From: Ruegeria lacuscaerulensis
Lineage (GTDB): Bacteria > Pseudomonadota > Alphaproteobacteria > Rhodobacterales > Rhodobacteraceae
Length of the DNA: 64,000 bases
Direction: 5' to 3'
Assembly: GCF_013033355.1 (NCBI RefSeq)
Contig: NZ_WQDY01000007.1
Location: 1-64,000, forward strand
Part shown: piece by piece, positions 62,566 to 64,000 of the stretch
Numbering within the stretch: position 1 is the first letter of the stretch
Layout: every line of letters begins with the position of its first letter
Notes under the pieces: generated by a model
What the model was told of the DNA's origin: nothing
Seen by the model: the letters and a program-made list of their open reading frames with translations, nothing else
The model's database searches: none
Made by a program: the position numbers and the translations under genes

Positions 62566-63579
62566 GTGAAGCCTCTGCGCGCCATTCTCGGGACAGCAAG
62601 CGCGTCGGACAAGATCATCGCCCTGTCCGAGGGCGACGATCCCCGCGTTGTCGAAGGGGCCGTCAAGGCCGTGAAAGAGAGTGTTGCGCGGATCATACTG
62701 ATCGGAGACAGGGCCGAGGTTTCGGCCCTTCTCAACGCACATGAGGGATATGACCCGGATTGGATCGACATTCATGACCCGGCCACCTCTGACCTGACGC
62801 CCGGCCTTGCGCAGGCCCTGTATGAGCGGCGCAAGCACAAGGGCTTGACGCTGGATGAGGCGCGCCAGCAGATTACTAACCGCCTGACCTATGCTGCCAT
62901 GCTGGTGCAACAGGACATCGCCGACGGCACGGTCGGCGGCGCGGTCGAGACCACGTCGGACACTGTGCGCGCCGCGTTGCAGATCATTGGGACCGCACCC
63001 GAGGCGGCGATGGTGTCCAGCTTCTTCCTGATGCTGTTCTGTCAGGACCACCACGACGTCAAAGGCGCCCGCATCTTCGCCGATTGCGGTCTGGTCGTGG
63101 ACCCCGACGCGCAAGAGATGGCGGAAATCGCCCGTGCCTCGGCTGAGTCCTACACCACCCTGACCGGCGATACGGCGCGCGTAGCGATGCTGTCCTTCTC
63201 CACCTCGGGCAGCGCAGAACATCCCAAAGTGTCCAAAGTCGTCGAGGCCACACAGATCGCACGCGCCAAGGACCCAACCCTGTTGATCGACGGAGAGCTG
63301 CAATTCGACGCCGCCTTCGTTCCCGAAGTCGCCGCCACCAAAGCCACAGAGTCGCCGCTCAAAGGTGAGGCAAATGTCTTTGTCTTCCCCAGCCTGAATG
63401 CTGGGAACCTCGGCTATAAGATCGCCCAGCGCATCGGCGGGGTCGAGGCCATCGGCCCAGTACTGCAAGGGCTGGCGAAACCCGCGAACGACCTGTCGCG
63501 CGGTTGTTCGTCCGAAGACATCCTGCACATGATCGCCGTCACCGCCGTTCAGGCGCAACACAATGATGCCGGGACATAA
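62566..63579 (+). CDS. pta: Phosphate acetyltransferase
   Basis: The 337-residue product starts at a GTG (VKPLRAILGTASASDKIIAL) and has the Pta fold without regulatory N-terminal domains. Motifs are FSTSGSAEHPKVSKV near residue 206 and FPSLNAGNLGYKIAQRIGG near 273. It converts acetyl phosphate made by Xsc to acetyl-CoA. The 5-bp gap implies co-transcription with xsc. A different gene for general Pta may exist elsewhere. Confidence 0.94.
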   Translation: MKPLRAILGTASASDKIIALSEGDDPRVVEGAVKAVKESVARIILIGDRAEVSALLNAHEGYDPDWIDIHDPATSDLTPGLAQALYERRKHKGLTLDEARQQITNRLTYAAMLVQQDIADGTVGGAVETTSDTVRAALQIIGTAPEAAMVSSFFLMLFCQDHHDVKGARIFADCGLVVDPDAQEMAEIARASAESYTTLTGDTARVAMLSFSTSGSAEHPKVSKVVEATQIARAKDPTLLIDGELQFDAAFVPEVAATKATESPLKGEANVFVFPSLNAGNLGYKIAQRIGGVEAIGPVLQGLAKPANDLSRGCSSEDILHMIAVTAVQAQHNDAGT

Positions 63580-63668
63580 GTCGTCCTAAGACGTGACAAC
63601 GAAAAAATTATTCCGATTTTTCTCAAAACGTGGGAATGATCGGGTCGCAAGCTGAAAAGGGGGCGCAT

Positions 63669-64000
63669 TTGAGCCAGCCAGTGATCGACACCTCGCCCAA
63701 GGTTTCCGACGAGGTCCGCAAGACCACCTGCTACATGTGCGCCTGCCGCTGCGGCATCAATGTCCACATGAAGGACGGCAAGGTTGCCTATATTGAAGGC
63801 AACCGCGACCACCCTGTGAACAAGGGCGTTCTGTGCGCAAAAGGCAGCGCCGGGATCATGCAGGTCAACGCGCCCTCGCGCCTGCGCAAACCGCTGCGCC
63901 GAGTTGGCCCACGCGGATCGGGCGAATTCCGCGAGATCGAGTGGGACGAGGCGATCAGCACCGCAGTCGGCTGGCTGAACGAGCTGCACGAGACTGCCCC
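63669..64000 (+). CDS. Molybdopterin oxidoreductase (formate dehydrogenase-like), 5' part
   Basis: A TTG start preceded by AAGGGGG opens a frame that runs off the window after 110 codons. The N-terminus has the Fe-S/Mo-bis-PGD cluster region TTCYMCACRCGINVHM, then GNRDHPVNKGVLCAKG with the fourth cysteine. This is the start of the large formate dehydrogenase/nitrate reductase family. It is 89 bp after pta and on the same strand, as in other roseobacters as I recall. Substrate cannot be told from this part. Confidence 0.85.
   Translation, partial: MSQPVIDTSPKVSDEVRKTTCYMCACRCGINVHMKDGKVAYIEGNRDHPVNKGVLCAKGSAGIMQVNAPSRLRKPLRRVGPRGSGEFREIEWDEAISTAVGWLNELHETA

Overview
The window looks like a chromosomal segment of a marine alphaproteobacterium of the Rhodobacteraceae (Roseobacter group, Ruegeria-like). 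The reasons are the protein types: a cbb3 oxidase cluster with FnrL, a DUF1013 regulator, Hint_2-type proteins and a tauR-xsc-pta sulfonate locus. I saw no IS element, CRISPR array, phage gene, tRNA or rRNA.

Region 1 (1-23411) holds translation and transcription genes, nearly all on the minus strand: tuf (start only), fusA, rpsG, rpsL, then rpoC, rpoB, rplL, rplJ, rplA, rplK, nusG and secE. The usually compact block is broken in three places by plus-strand or unrelated genes. Between rpsL and rpoC lie a rhamnosyltransferase-like gene, a DMT exporter and a small membrane protein. Between rplJ and rplA lies a Hint-domain protein flanked by two related APH-fold phosphotransferases. Between rplK and nusG lies a tandem pair of paralogous exported proteins of unknown function. 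Terminators and promoters at these breaks suggest that rplKA and rplJL-rpoBC are separate transcription units.

Region 2 (23480-35658) is a micro-aerobic respiration island: ccoGHIS (assembly and copper delivery), a LysR regulator beside an unannotated 55-codon gene, ccoNOQP (cbb3 oxidase), a UspA-type protein, fnrL and hemN. Three FNR/FixK-type boxes sit upstream of ccoG, between ccoN and usp, and between fnrL and hemN, so one regulator could control oxidase synthesis, its assembly and anaerobic heme synthesis.

Region 3 (35862-50150) is mixed: a divergent EF-G paralog with a degenerate GTPase domain, a yejABEF-type peptide importer, a membrane-anchored cytochrome c, pheA, an SRPBCC protein, nudC, a nucleotidase without a signal peptide, the SRP RNA gene ffs, an alpha/beta hydrolase, and a cobalamin riboswitch in front of a small cysteine-rich protein.

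Region 4 (50560-57741) has a dual-specificity-type phosphatase, dnaX-ybaB-recR with an unusual hairpin-rich repeat between dnaX and ybaB, an FkbM methyltransferase, a small secreted protein, a secreted RNase T2, a DUF1013 regulator and a small membrane protein.

Region 5 (57747-64000) has an ArsR regulator and ArsP-like permease with a visible palindromic operator, then tauR, xsc, pta and the start of a molybdopterin oxidoreductase. Paired 10-bp repeats matching the TauR recognition sequence lie upstream of both tauR and xsc. They fit a taurine/sulfoacetaldehyde module in which Xsc makes acetyl phosphate and sulfite and Pta converts acetyl phosphate to acetyl-CoA.
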